A DNA stretch of 64,000 bases from Deltaproteobacteria bacterium (GTDB taxonomy: Bacteria; Desulfobacterota; Binatia; Binatales; Binataceae). This document shows positions 50,984-58,917 of the stretch, piece after piece (within the stretch, counting starts at the first letter, position 1; every line of letters starts with the position of its first letter). The DNA lies in assembly GCA_021799495.1 (NCBI GenBank), contig JAJZAI010000013.1, forward strand, positions 1 through 64,000. Direction: 5' to 3'. Below the pieces are notes generated by a model. The model did no database searches. It was given only the letters and a program-made list of their open reading frames with translations, and had not been told where the DNA came from. Made by a program: the position numbers and the translations under genes.

Positions 50984-51943
50984 TCAGGCGGTCAGCGTCT
51001 TGAGCATCTCCCAATACGTGACGGGCTTGAGCGCCGCGTGGTATTTTCCGTTCGCCAGCATCGCGCGATGCAGCTTCGGCAGATTGAAGAACGGCACGCT
51101 GGGGTAGCTGTGATGCTCGATATGGTAGTAGCAGTTCTTCGGCTCGAACAGGATTCGCTCGAGCGGTCCAAGTTTGTATTCGAGGATCGTATCGTAGGCG
51201 GTGGCGCGTTCGATCGGCGGATGCTCCGACAGCACGCGCATCTTGTTGAACGCGATCATGCAGGTCGCGAGCGGAACCATCCAGTACGCAAGGAATAGCA
51301 GGAAGACGCGGAAATAGATAATCAGCGCCAGCGCGCAAATATAATAGCCAATCCGAACCGCGCGATAGAGCGGCGTCTGCCCCGACGCCGCCGGATCGGC
51401 GTTGCCGTAGCGCATGATCTTGATCGCGTACCAGATTCCAAGGCCGGTGAACTGCCGGAGCAGCGACCATGCGAGCCGCCCGCGCGGAACCGGAAAATGC
51501 CAGTCCGGATCCGCGAACTTCTTTTGCAAATCGCCGTCAACCGGCAGATTCAGATACTTGTGATGCTGGAGATGGGTGTGGCGGAACGCTCTCAATGAAA
51601 CCAGCACCGGCCACGTCACGAACGGCTCGCAGACGAGATCGTTGAGCCATTTGCGCTCGAACATCCGCCAGTGCGCCGCCTCATGCATCATCAGCAGCAG
51701 CGCGTGCTGGCGCGAACCGATAATCACCACCGCAAGCAGATAGGCCGGAATCGCAAGCATCGGGTTGGCGACGCCGCGTGACAGATAAATCGTGGCGAAG
51801 ACGATCGCCCATTCGAGCGCGATATGAAAAACGGCGCGCGCCGGCGAGAGCCGCGACAGCTCGCGGACTTTGTCCGGATCGATCCGCCAGCCCTCGAACG
51901 GCGTCTCGATAAAATCCTCGTACTTTTGCGCCGCCTCGCCCAT
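50984..51943 (-). CDS. Membrane fatty acid desaturase family protein
   Basis: A 319-residue integral membrane di-iron enzyme. The three histidine boxes are MMHEAAHW (HxxxH), FRHTHLQHHKYL (HxxHH type) and YYHIEHHSYPSVPF (HxxHH), with hydrophobic helices between (AVFHIALEWAIVFATIYLSR, IGYYICALALIIYFRVFLLF). Such enzymes desaturate or hydroxylate acyl chains or carotenoids. I use the ATG at 51943, which gives a natural cytoplasmic N terminus (MGEAAQKYEDFIETPFEGWR). Confidence 0.9.
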   Translation of the reverse strand: MGEAAQKYEDFIETPFEGWRIDPDKVRELSRLSPARAVFHIALEWAIVFATIYLSRGVANPMLAIPAYLLAVVIIGSRQHALLLMMHEAAHWRMFERKWLNDLVCEPFVTWPVLVSLRAFRHTHLQHHKYLNLPVDGDLQKKFADPDWHFPVPRGRLAWSLLRQFTGLGIWYAIKIMRYGNADPAASGQTPLYRAVRIGYYICALALIIYFRVFLLFLAYWMVPLATCMIAFNKMRVLSEHPPIERATAYDTILEYKLGPLERILFEPKNCYYHIEHHSYPSVPFFNLPKLHRAMLANGKYHAALKPVTYWEMLKTLTA

Positions 51944-52046
51944 CAGTAGTCCCTGCGTACATCCAGAAACTATTATAGTGGTCCAAAGCTGGCAATATTC
52001 CGGATTCCGGCTTGAACGGCCGCTCCGGACAATCATTCAGAATTCT

Positions 52047-52415
52047 TTATTTGACAGCGAACAATCCGAATTCGTACGGCATCGAATAAAAGCCCGCTTC
52101 CTCGCCGGCGTAAAAGCTACCCGCGTAGAGCTGTCCGGCGTAACGGATACAATCCGGCTGCGATTCGGATCCGTCCGCCAGGCATTCTCTGGGCACTGGA
52201 ACCGGCGGAAGATCGAGAATCGCGTCGGCGCGCTGCCGGCGGGAAAATTTATCGGGATTCGCGTAAACCTGATCGAATCGTTGCTGGCGTTCGCGCGCGA
52301 GGCGAACGGTCTGTTCCAATTGAGCGACCGTCGGTGGCGTAACGTGGGCGCGATTATCGATGCACCCCGGTAAGTACAACAGAGCAAATAACACGAAGCC
52401 TGCTCGAGCCGCCAT
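52047..52415 (-). CDS. Small lipoprotein, paralogue of the frameshifted neighbour
   Basis: A 122-residue lipoprotein with the lipobox LYLPGC (Cys near residue 18). The mature part starts IDNRAHVTPPTVAQLEQTVR and continues LARERQQRFDQVYANPDKFS, then LDLPPVPVPRECLADGSESQ. It is clearly homologous to the gene just upstream, which contains LAREREARFNQVYSNPDAYS and LPPIAVPREC. It is the last gene of an operon starting with a GNA1162-like lipoprotein. The function is unknown. Confidence 0.75.
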   Translation of the reverse strand: MAARAGFVLFALLYLPGCIDNRAHVTPPTVAQLEQTVRLARERQQRFDQVYANPDKFSRRQRADAILDLPPVPVPRECLADGSESQPDCIRYAGQLYAGSFYAGEEAGFYSMPYEFGLFAVK

Positions 52416-52425
52416 TGGAATTCGC

Positions 52426-52823
52426 TCAATAGCCGTCCGGATTTGCAAAGGTCGTCAGAGGAAAATTTACCCACCCCGAATCAGCCACGCTCTCATCAGC
52501 CGCCTGAATGAAAAACAGAACGGCGTGAAGCCGCGCGGCGTAGCGCATGCAATCAAGGCTCGTCTCCGTGCCCGGCTTGATGCATTCCCTGGGAACCGCG
52601 ATCGGCGGCAGATTCCATACGGCTAAATTCCGATCGCTGCGCGAATAGGCGTCGGGGTTTGAATAGACTTGATTGAAGCGCGCTTCGCGCTCGCGCGCCA
52701 ACCGCACGTCCTGTTGCAAATCCGCGCGCGTCAGCGGCGTGATCCTTTCCGCCCCGGCGTGCATCCCGAGACGATCAAAATCATTCCCAGCGCCGCGGCG
52801 ACCGCCGCGAACCGCATCGCCAT
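52426..52823 (-). pseudogene. Small lipoprotein gene with a 1-base frameshift
   Basis: The ATG at 52823, behind AAAGGA, opens a signal peptide MAMRFAAVAAALGMILIVSG with Cys 21 as lipidation site, but this frame stops at 52731. The rest of the protein continues in another frame to 52426 (ERITPLTRADLQQDV, then LAREREARFNQVYSNPDAYS). Restoring one G in the GGGG tract (CCCC at 52752-52755 on the plus strand) joins them and gives seven residues between the lipid Cys and Thr-Pro, exactly as in the intact paralogue at 52047. It is either a real recent mutation or a sequencing error. Confidence 0.8.
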
Positions 52824-52840
52824 GGCCGGAATCCTTTCGT

Positions 52841-53794
52841 TCAATTGGCCGAAGTAGCTCGCGCCGGCGGGACCGGCGGCAATTCGAGGGCATTGACCGG
52901 CGCCAGCGCCGCAGGAGGCGCGGCCGGCGGCGCGAGCGTCTGGACCGTTGGCGCGTCGCTGCTCTGCGCGAGCGCTTCATCCGCCAGCCGCCGCTCCAGA
53001 ATCTGCGAGCGCGGAATCCGCACCACGACTTCGCGACAGGCTTCGTCCTCCGCCCGCGCGATATTCACGTCGCGCATGTCGATCAGCGTCTGCGCGGAAT
53101 TGATCGCCATGTCGATCGGATCGATCGCCGGCATCGGATTGACATGATAGCGGCCGCCGCTGAACTCGATCAGCGTCTTGCCGTCATGGGTCGAGACCAT
53201 CCGGCCGTGGATGCTGACCTGCTCGGCCGACACCAGGAACAGGTAGAAACCCTCGTAGTGCGTGACTTCGCCGTAGACCACCGCGTCCGCGCCCAGCCAT
53301 GCGCCCAACTGCTGGGGACTTATCCGGTTCAGCTCGGCGCCGTCGTCGATTCCGTGGCTGGCCAGCACCGCGTCGATGCCGATCGGATTGATCAGTGTAA
53401 ATTCGCGTTGCGCGAGATAGCCCACCATATAGAGCCGCAGCCGCTGCGCGTCGGTCCACGCCCAGCGTTCGCGCTCGGCCTTGTTCCGATCGGTCATCGG
53501 CAGTTTATCGACCACGTATTGCGCGCTGCCGTCGTCGACAAAAGGCAGCACGGCAATCCGTTCGGGCGGATCTTTCTTGTACTCGGGCGATATCGCGACC
53601 TTAACGCCGCTCGGATCGAGCTCGACAATCCGATCCCACCAATCCTTGCGGCCGTGCGAAGCGACTTCGTAAGGCTGCTGGTAAAACGGGCGCGCATCGG
53701 CGTCCTTTGCCGACACATTCGCGCATCCGCATGCGCCGCCGGCCGCCAACCCGCACCAGAACGCAGCCGCCATCCAACCGCGCGTTATCTTCAT
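52841..53794 (-). CDS. GNA1162/DUF799-like putative lipoprotein
   Basis: A 317-residue exported protein with a signal region ending GGACGCAN (probable lipid Cys near residue 24). RIAVLPFVDDGSAQYVVDKL, then a helical segment LRLYMVGYLAQREFTLINPI, AWLGADAVVYGEVTHYEGFY and VSIHGRMVSTHDGKTLIEFS follow the order of the GNA1162-like domain found with CsgG-type lipoproteins. The end is Ala/Pro-rich. It starts a three-lipoprotein leftward operon. No CsgG homologue is adjacent. Confidence 0.72.
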   Translation of the reverse strand: MKITRGWMAAAFWCGLAAGGACGCANVSAKDADARPFYQQPYEVASHGRKDWWDRIVELDPSGVKVAISPEYKKDPPERIAVLPFVDDGSAQYVVDKLPMTDRNKAERERWAWTDAQRLRLYMVGYLAQREFTLINPIGIDAVLASHGIDDGAELNRISPQQLGAWLGADAVVYGEVTHYEGFYLFLVSAEQVSIHGRMVSTHDGKTLIEFSGGRYHVNPMPAIDPIDMAINSAQTLIDMRDVNIARAEDEACREVVVRIPRSQILERRLADEALAQSSDAPTVQTLAPPAAPPAALAPVNALELPPVPPARATSAN

Positions 53795-54175
53795 CGCCGC
53801 AATCCATCGCGAACGCGCACATCCGCCGCTATCGCTGTCTTAATCATCTTGATATTCGCTTATTTATGCTATATTCTCGTATTGGCGGCATCGTCGCGTT
53901 GACTTGAAACAATCGAATGCCGGAATTTCCACCCGCGCCACCGATACAATCTCTCTTTTATACGATACTTTTTATTTAAGGTACGTCCTAGCGCGGTCCG
54001 GGATTCAAATGAGATTAGTAGTGATATTCATTATCGCTTTCCACGTTCGCCTGCGCAACCAATACCAATTTCGCGCGCACTTACCTTGACAGCGCAACGA
54101 CGACAGCGTTTATTTGACCGACGCGAAAGTTGCGCGCACTAACGCTTGCCGCGCGTTTTCTGAGGGAGTGCCTGC
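53795..54175. other. AT-rich divergent intergenic region
   Basis: 381 bases between the leftward lipoprotein operon and the rightward glycosyltransferase. The composition is distinctly AT-rich. No frame has coding character. It contains the promoter at 54086-54114 and probably a leftward promoter around 53850-53880 (ATATTCGCTTATTTATGC area). Confidence 0.45.
54086..54114 (+). promoter_or_regulatory. Sigma70-type promoter of glycosyltransferase operon
   Basis: A consensus TTGACA at 54086-54091 and TTTATT at 54109-54114 are separated by 17 bases. The expected start near 54121 leaves about 55 bases of leader before the GTG with GAGGGAG as ribosome-binding site. Confidence 0.55.
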
Positions 54176-55402
54176 GTGAAAATTGGCATCAACGCGCTCG
54201 GCCTGTTGCCAGGAGTAATTGGTGGCGGCGAAACCTATTTGCGGGGCCTGGTCCATGGATTCGGCCAATTACGCGGCGCCGACGAATTTTTGCTCTTCAC
54301 CAATCGCGAAAACCATCAGACCTTCGCCGCGCTCGGCCCCAATTGCCGGCGCGTGCGATGCGATTTTTCGGCGCGGTGGAACGTCCGCTCGCTGGCCCTG
54401 ACGCGCATCTTCGGCGAGCAATTCTATTTGCCATGGCGGGCGGCGCGCGAAGGGGTGGAGCTGATTCATTCGCCGCTCGACACCACGGTGCTGCGCGCGC
54501 GCTGTCCAACCGTGATGACCTTGCACGACATGAATTTCGAAGCCCTGCCCGAGGCGGCGAACGCGGCGCAACGCGCGATCGCGCGGGCGCTGGTCAGGCT
54601 TTCCGCCCGCCGCGCCAGCGCCATCATTACCGTAAGCGAATTCAGCCGGCGCGAAATTATGGCGGGACTTAAGATGTCAGGCGATCGCCTGTTCGTCGTG
54701 CACAACGGCGTGGGCGGCGCTTACGCGCCGGCGGAGGCGGCGATTCCGGAATCCGGCATGCCAGCGGCCGCCAGACCGCCCTATCTGGCGGCTTTCAGCA
54801 GCATCAACCCGCATAAAAATATGGCCGGGTTGATGCGCGTTTTCGCCGGGCTGAGGGCCGCGGACGACTGCCAATTGGTGATCATCGGCCACCTTCCGAT
54901 GAGCGGCAAGCCGCTGCCGGAATTGGCGCGCGAACTCGGCATCGGGAATCGCGTCGTATTCACCGGGTATGTTAGCGAGCGCGTGAAGCGCCAATTGATA
55001 CTTGGCGCGCGCCTGCTCGCCTTTCCATCGCTCTACGAAGGATTTGGCTTGCCGGTGATAGAAGCGATGCGGGCGGGCGTTCCCGTCGCATGTTCCGCGC
55101 GCGCGGCGCTGCCCGAAATCGCGGGGCCGGCGGCGCGGTATTTCGATCCCGGCGATGCCGGCGATTTCGGCGCGGCGCTTGCGGACCTGCTGCACGATGA
55201 AACGATGCGCGCAGGATTGATCGCGGCCGGACGGCGCAATGCGCGGCGTTTTTCCTGGGAGCGGGCGGCGCGGCAGACCATGGAGGTTTACCGGCGGGCG
55301 GCGGGACGATCGGGAATCGCGGCGCCCGGCCTGACGGCGAGCGGCGATGGCGACGATGCGATGGCGGGATTGCACGATTCGGTGAACGCGCGCCATGCGT
55401 AA
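54176..55402 (+). CDS. Glycosyltransferase family 4 (GT-B) protein
   Basis: A 408-residue glycosyltransferase. The N-terminal acceptor domain starts KIGINALGLLPGVIGGGETY and includes PTVMTLHDMNFEALPEAANA and AIITVSEFSRREIM. The donor domain has LAAFSSINPHKNMAGLMRVF, VFTGYVSERVKRQLILGARL, and LAFPSLYEGFGLPVIEAMRA with the EGFGLPxxE nucleotide-sugar motif. Start is GTG. It overlaps the next membrane protein by eight bases. Together with the remnant at 56416 this looks like a surface-glycan locus. Confidence 0.92.
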   Translation: MKIGINALGLLPGVIGGGETYLRGLVHGFGQLRGADEFLLFTNRENHQTFAALGPNCRRVRCDFSARWNVRSLALTRIFGEQFYLPWRAAREGVELIHSPLDTTVLRARCPTVMTLHDMNFEALPEAANAAQRAIARALVRLSARRASAIITVSEFSRREIMAGLKMSGDRLFVVHNGVGGAYAPAEAAIPESGMPAAARPPYLAAFSSINPHKNMAGLMRVFAGLRAADDCQLVIIGHLPMSGKPLPELARELGIGNRVVFTGYVSERVKRQLILGARLLAFPSLYEGFGLPVIEAMRAGVPVACSARAALPEIAGPAARYFDPGDAGDFGAALADLLHDETMRAGLIAAGRRNARRFSWERAARQTMEVYRRAAGRSGIAAPGLTASGDGDDAMAGLHDSVNARHA

Positions 55403-56384
55403 GTCGGCGGAGGCGGCCACGGCGGAGCGCCTGGAAACCCCATCGGGCGAATTGCCGGCGCGTCCCGCCCGGTTCGGATCGCGCGCGCGCACCGTTCTTT
55501 CCTATCTGGCCGCACTGGCGATCATCGTGGCGATCGCGCGCGACGTTCCGCTCGCGGCGCTGCTCGGCGCGCTGGCGCGCGCCCGAATCGGCCTGTTCAC
55601 GGCGACGGTCACGCTTGCGTTCGCCGGATGGTTTTTCGGAGAAACGCTGCTCTTTTCGCGCCTGTTCACCTATTTTCACGGCCGCACGACGTTTCGCGAA
55701 ACGCTCGCGGCCAACGCGGCGCAATATTTTCTTCAACTCGTCAATGTCGCTGTCGGCAGCGGAGCGTTGATCGTCTTCCTCAAAAAACGCAAATCGGCGC
55801 ATTGGCTCGACGGAGCCTGCACGCTGCTGTTCCAGGCCATGATCGACTTTCAGGTGATGATCGCGATGGCGCTGGCGGGCCTGATGATCGCTCCGCAATC
55901 GGCGCTGCGGCGTTTCGGCCTGTATTTGATCGTGTTGCTGGCCGCGCTCTGGCTGGTCGCATGGTTCTGGATGCGCGGCCGGCCGCGCACGCGCTGGATG
56001 CGGCGAATCTACGACCTTCCCGCGATGGGCGCCTTCCGCACCGCACGGCCGCGCCACTATGTTTCGCTGGCGCTGATCCGCGCCGCGATCTTCGGGTTTC
56101 AGGGGTTTGCGCTCTACTTCGAAATGCGCGCCTTTGGCTTGCAGGTTCCGTTAACGATGACTCTTGCGCTGGCTCCGGTGATTCTCCTGATCGCGAGCCT
56201 GCCGCTGACGCCGGTCGGCCTTGGTTCGGAACAAGCCGCGATGGTGATGTGCTTCAGGAACTTCGCGCCCGCCGCCGACGTGCTTACGGTCTCGCTCGCG
56301 ATCAGCGCCGGCAATATGATTTGCCGCATCCTGCTCGGCCTGATTTTTCCGCACGCAATCAAAAGTTTCGATGAAAATCTCTGA
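55395..56384 (+). CDS. Lysylphosphatidylglycerol synthase TM region/UPF0104-like membrane protein
   Basis: A 329-residue polytopic membrane protein with about eight hydrophobic helices (TVLSYLAALAIIVAIARDVP, LALAPVILLIASLPLTPVGL). PLTPVGLGSEQAAMVMCF is the conserved PxxPGGxGxxE-type signature of the AglD/MprF flippase-like family. Only the membrane part exists; there is no lysyl transferase domain. It probably assists lipid or glycolipid transfer for the glycosyltransferase encoded just upstream. Confidence 0.85.
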   Translation: MRKSAEAATAERLETPSGELPARPARFGSRARTVLSYLAALAIIVAIARDVPLAALLGALARARIGLFTATVTLAFAGWFFGETLLFSRLFTYFHGRTTFRETLAANAAQYFLQLVNVAVGSGALIVFLKKRKSAHWLDGACTLLFQAMIDFQVMIAMALAGLMIAPQSALRRFGLYLIVLLAALWLVAWFWMRGRPRTRWMRRIYDLPAMGAFRTARPRHYVSLALIRAAIFGFQGFALYFEMRAFGLQVPLTMTLALAPVILLIASLPLTPVGLGSEQAAMVMCFRNFAPAADVLTVSLAISAGNMICRILLGLIFPHAIKSFDENL

Positions 56385-56415
56385 GGGCGGACGGGCCCGC
56401 GCCGCCGATTTGTAG

Positions 56416-56720
56416 TTGATCGGAATCGGCAGCCCGGCGTGGTTTGGATGGGCCGCCCGCGGTCCGGACTATTACGATTTCGGCGCAGGCGTGTACGCCG
56501 AGATCGCGCGTGAAATCGCGCGGACCGGCCAACTGCTGGCGCCGTCGTAATCATGGAACCGTTCGAGGCGGCCGCACCGGTCGCATTTTATTTGCGCAGG
56601 CGCGTGATGATTGTCGATGGGCTCGGCGGCGACTTGCGCGAAGGCCGGGAAATCGATTCGGTGGCCAGCCGTTATTTCCTTGATGACGCCAGCTCTGGAC
56701 CAAGTCCGGCAGCCGGGAGC
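56416..56720 (+). pseudogene. Remnant of an ArnT-like (GT39) membrane glycosyltransferase
   Basis: Two pieces of one protein family lie back to back. 56416-56550 encodes PDYYDFGAGVYAEIAREIAR and TGQLLAPS before a stop, like the N-terminal periplasmic loop of ArnT-type transferases (DExxYAEIAREM). From 56553, EPFEAAAPVAFYLRRRVMIV and DGLGGDLREGREIDSVASRY with FLDDA match the C-terminal end of the same family. Some 400 residues in between are deleted, and the tail shifts frame after FLDDA. A TAG stands directly before the first piece. It belonged to the glycan locus upstream. Confidence 0.65.
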
Positions 56721-56733
56721 CGTCCTTCCGGCG

Positions 56734-57165
56734 TTAACCGGCTTGCGAAACGCGCTTGCCGCGCCGGGTTGGAGCGCTAATCCGGCCGCTGCGGACCACC
56801 GGCGAGCGCCGCGCCAGGCGGCGCGTCGAGTTGCCGGCGAGCTGCTGGTCGCGCCATTCGCGCAATCCGGAACGCAGAAAACTGGGTTCGATGCCAAGCG
56901 TTTCGCACACCGTTTCAAACGAGAACGGACCGTCGCCGTCCTCGCTGCAGAGCCATTGTTCGGCTTCGGCAAAAAGCCGCTTTCGCGAGCCATTCTTGGC
57001 GTCGGCGTTGTTTTGAAAGCATCGCAAAGCGTCTTCCAGAACCGCCATCATCAGCCGTTTGACCGGAGCCATGGCGCTGTCGTCGCGCCGCGCATCGTAA
57101 TATTGCTCAGGGGTCAGGACGTCGGGCACGAAGATCGATCCGAGTACGCCGTTTTCCCAATCCAT
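56734..57165 (-). CDS. Hypothetical protein
   Basis: A 143-residue soluble protein: MDWENGVLGSIFVPDVLTPE, KRLMMAVLEDALRCFQNNAD, RKRLFAEAEQWLCSEDGDGP and FSFETVCETLGIEPSFLRSG. The last part resembles a short helical, helix-turn-helix-like region found in many hypothetical proteins of Deltaproteobacteria-like lineages. I chose the ATG at 57165; a longer start at 57279 is possible. It may be a small DNA-binding or stress protein, but no function is established. Confidence 0.65.
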   Translation of the reverse strand: MDWENGVLGSIFVPDVLTPEQYYDARRDDSAMAPVKRLMMAVLEDALRCFQNNADAKNGSRKRLFAEAEQWLCSEDGDGPFSFETVCETLGIEPSFLRSGLREWRDQQLAGNSTRRLARRSPVVRSGRISAPTRRGKRVSQAG

Positions 57166-57594
57166 TGTCGTCAGCTTCTCACTTTCACAAAATACGGAAC
57201 TGGTCCAAATTCCGGCCGGACTTGCCGCGCCGGAATCGCTACTCGCGATTGCAGTTTTAGCAAGCATTTCCCATGCCATCGCCGCAAAACGCCTGTCGCG
57301 CTTATATCTCCTAGAGATTAGGCGGACTTTAACCGCTGATTTCCAAACAGTTGCCTTTCAAATCGCCAGATTGAGCGCGCAAAATCAGCAATCTGCAAAT
57401 TTGCCGTCTCATCCTGCGGATACCCCAGAAACTACACGGTGTAAGCGAATGCGTTCGGACAGGCCGCGCGACACGTCCTCGCCTCGCGTCCCCGAGGCGA
57501 CCGTTCAAGTCTTTATACGAAGCTCACCCGAATATCGTTCCAGATTATTTTGGCGCCAGCGGCGCCAGCGGACGTTCGCGCGGCGGTCCGAGGG
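57166..57594. other. Intergenic region
   Basis: About 430 bases with no convincing gene. A short hairpin CGCCTCG / CGAGGCG lies at 57481-57500. The region around 57280-57400 is AT-richer and probably holds the promoter of the leftward hypothetical gene. Confidence 0.4.
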
Positions 57595-58242
57595 TTACTG
57601 CAGGGGGCCGGACGAACCGGTCGCGCCGCCTGGACCCAGTTTCCGCTCTTCAACCTGAAACGTCAGGATATCGAGGAGGCATCCCGCGCGTTCGCCGAGC
57701 GCCGCGAGCAGCGTCTGCTTTTCGATCGGCGCCACGTCGAGGTGGAAGCAGATGAAGTTGATCAAATCCGCGCCCATCAGGCCGCGCTGTTCGACCAGCG
57801 AGCGCCAGAGATCGTGCGCGGGCGGGCCAAGGAATCGGATCAACAACTCGCGCAAGCTGCGCATCGTCGCGCCATCGAGATCGATCGGCGCCGTCGGACA
57901 CCATTGCACGCGCGCGGTCCGGTACGCCTTCTCGCGAACCTCCCGGACGACGCGAAACTCGCTGACGCCGTCGAGGATCAGGTTGTAGCGGCCGTCGGGC
58001 AGGCGCGCGAGCGTCGTGATCCGGCCCGCGCATCCGATTTCGTACACGTCGGGATTGGCGTAATAATCGCGCTCCCAGTCGCCTTTCAGCATGATCATGC
58101 CGATCAGCCCGTGGCTTTGCGCGACGTCGGCGACCATTTCGCGATACCTCGGCTCGAAAATATGCAGAGGGGCCTGCACGCCGGGAAAGAGCACGAAATT
58201 GGGCAACGGGAAGAGCGGAATGATTTCCGGAAGGTCCGCCAC
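57595..58242 (-). CDS. LON peptidase substrate-binding domain protein
   Basis: A 215-residue protein equal to the N-terminal domain of Lon without ATPase or protease parts: EIIPLFPLPNFVLFPGVQAP, LHIFEPRYREMVADVAQSHG, VYEIGCAGRITTLARLPDGR and YNLILDGVSEFRVVREVREK. The helical half follows (LLIRFLGPPAHDLWRSLVEQ). Start is GTG. Such stand-alone LON proteins are common and probably bind unfolded proteins or act as adaptors. Confidence 0.9.
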   Translation of the reverse strand: MADLPEIIPLFPLPNFVLFPGVQAPLHIFEPRYREMVADVAQSHGLIGMIMLKGDWERDYYANPDVYEIGCAGRITTLARLPDGRYNLILDGVSEFRVVREVREKAYRTARVQWCPTAPIDLDGATMRSLRELLIRFLGPPAHDLWRSLVEQRGLMGADLINFICFHLDVAPIEKQTLLAALGERAGCLLDILTFQVEERKLGPGGATGSSGPLQ

Positions 58243-58289
58243 GATATCGCCAGCCTAGGGCCGGTCCTATTTTACGTCAAGCCGCTGAC

Positions 58290-58454
58290 TCAAGCCGGGC
58301 GGCTTCCATAACGATTAAGCGAGTATCCGCCGAAATCGGTTGGCTCGAAGAATAAAATCCCGTGCCAGTCGTTGAGCCGTGTCGGGCGTTGTTCCGCCGC
58401 GCCCATGTCAATGAAGCGGTTGCGCAAGAAGATGCCGCCACGACCGGTTGTCAC
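58290..58454 (-). CDS. Short ORF or 3' remnant, unknown
   Basis: From a GTG at 58454 the frame reads TTGRGGIFLRNRFIDMGAAE, QRPTRLNDWHGILFFEPTDF and GGYSLNRYGSRPA. The residue composition is protein-like, and the frame stays open upstream to about 58500. It has no recognisable ribosome-binding site, so it is more likely the end of a truncated gene than a complete 54-residue protein. It lies just beyond the hairpin that follows the nitrile hydratase-like cluster. Confidence 0.4.
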   Translation of the reverse strand: MTTGRGGIFLRNRFIDMGAAEQRPTRLNDWHGILFFEPTDFGGYSLNRYGSRPA

Positions 58455-58463
58455 TGACTGAAC

Positions 58464-58520
58464 ATCGCCTCTCCCGCAGCTGCGGCCGAAAGTCGCGCGG
58501 CGCGCATCGGGAGAGGCGAT
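58464..58520. repeat. Long inverted repeat after the scn-like operon
   Basis: ATCGCCTCTCCCG and CGGGAGAGGCGAT are perfect 13-bp arms around a 31-base GC-rich loop. It starts 20 bases after the stop of the last gene of the leftward operon and could be a transcript-end hairpin, although there is no T-run. Confidence 0.55.
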
Positions 58521-58539
58521 TCAGATTTGGAACGTGGGA

Positions 58540-58896
58540 TTACGCCGATTCGAGACGCGAGCGGACGGCGCGCATGCGCGCGGCGAGATCGCTTTCATCG
58601 ACCAGACCGCGGTTCAGCATGATGTGTACGAGCGCGAGGAGCTGGCGCTCGGGCGCGGGCACGTCACGATAGACGGACTCTGCGAGCTTGTCTTCGGCGT
58701 TGCGCCGATCGAGCGATGGAAGCTTGCCGCTATCGGCCAGGCAATCGCACATCGCGGCGAGACTGGTTTTCCACGGCGGGTTCGGATTAGTCACGCCGTA
58801 TTGCGGCGCGAGCACATCCCAAGTCTTTTCCTTCTTGTTCCGTAGCGCCTCGAGCAGCTCGATTCGGCTGGCGTCGACATCACTCTTGATACTCAT
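58540..58896 (-). CDS. Cobalt-type nitrile hydratase/thiocyanate hydrolase activator (P15K-like)
   Basis: A 118-residue protein. NPNPPWKTSLAAMCDCLADS and LAESVYRDVPAPERQLLALV are features of the small P14K/P15K/NhlE activator family, which helps insert cobalt and oxidise the Cys ligands of the metal subunit. I chose the ATG at 58896 behind GAGG. It follows the metal-binding subunit gene by 21 bases, the place of P15K in the thiocyanate hydrolase operon of Thiobacillus thioparus. Confidence 0.7.
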   Translation of the reverse strand: MSIKSDVDASRIELLEALRNKKEKTWDVLAPQYGVTNPNPPWKTSLAAMCDCLADSGKLPSLDRRNAEDKLAESVYRDVPAPERQLLALVHIMLNRGLVDESDLAARMRAVRSRLESA

Positions 58897-58917
58897 CTGC
58901 AGCCTCACGGCGCCCGG

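Noticed and set aside
53904-54089. A 61-codon plus-strand open frame in the AT-rich gap
   Set aside because: It has no ribosome-binding site, no coding-like composition and overlaps the promoter of the glycosyltransferase operon.
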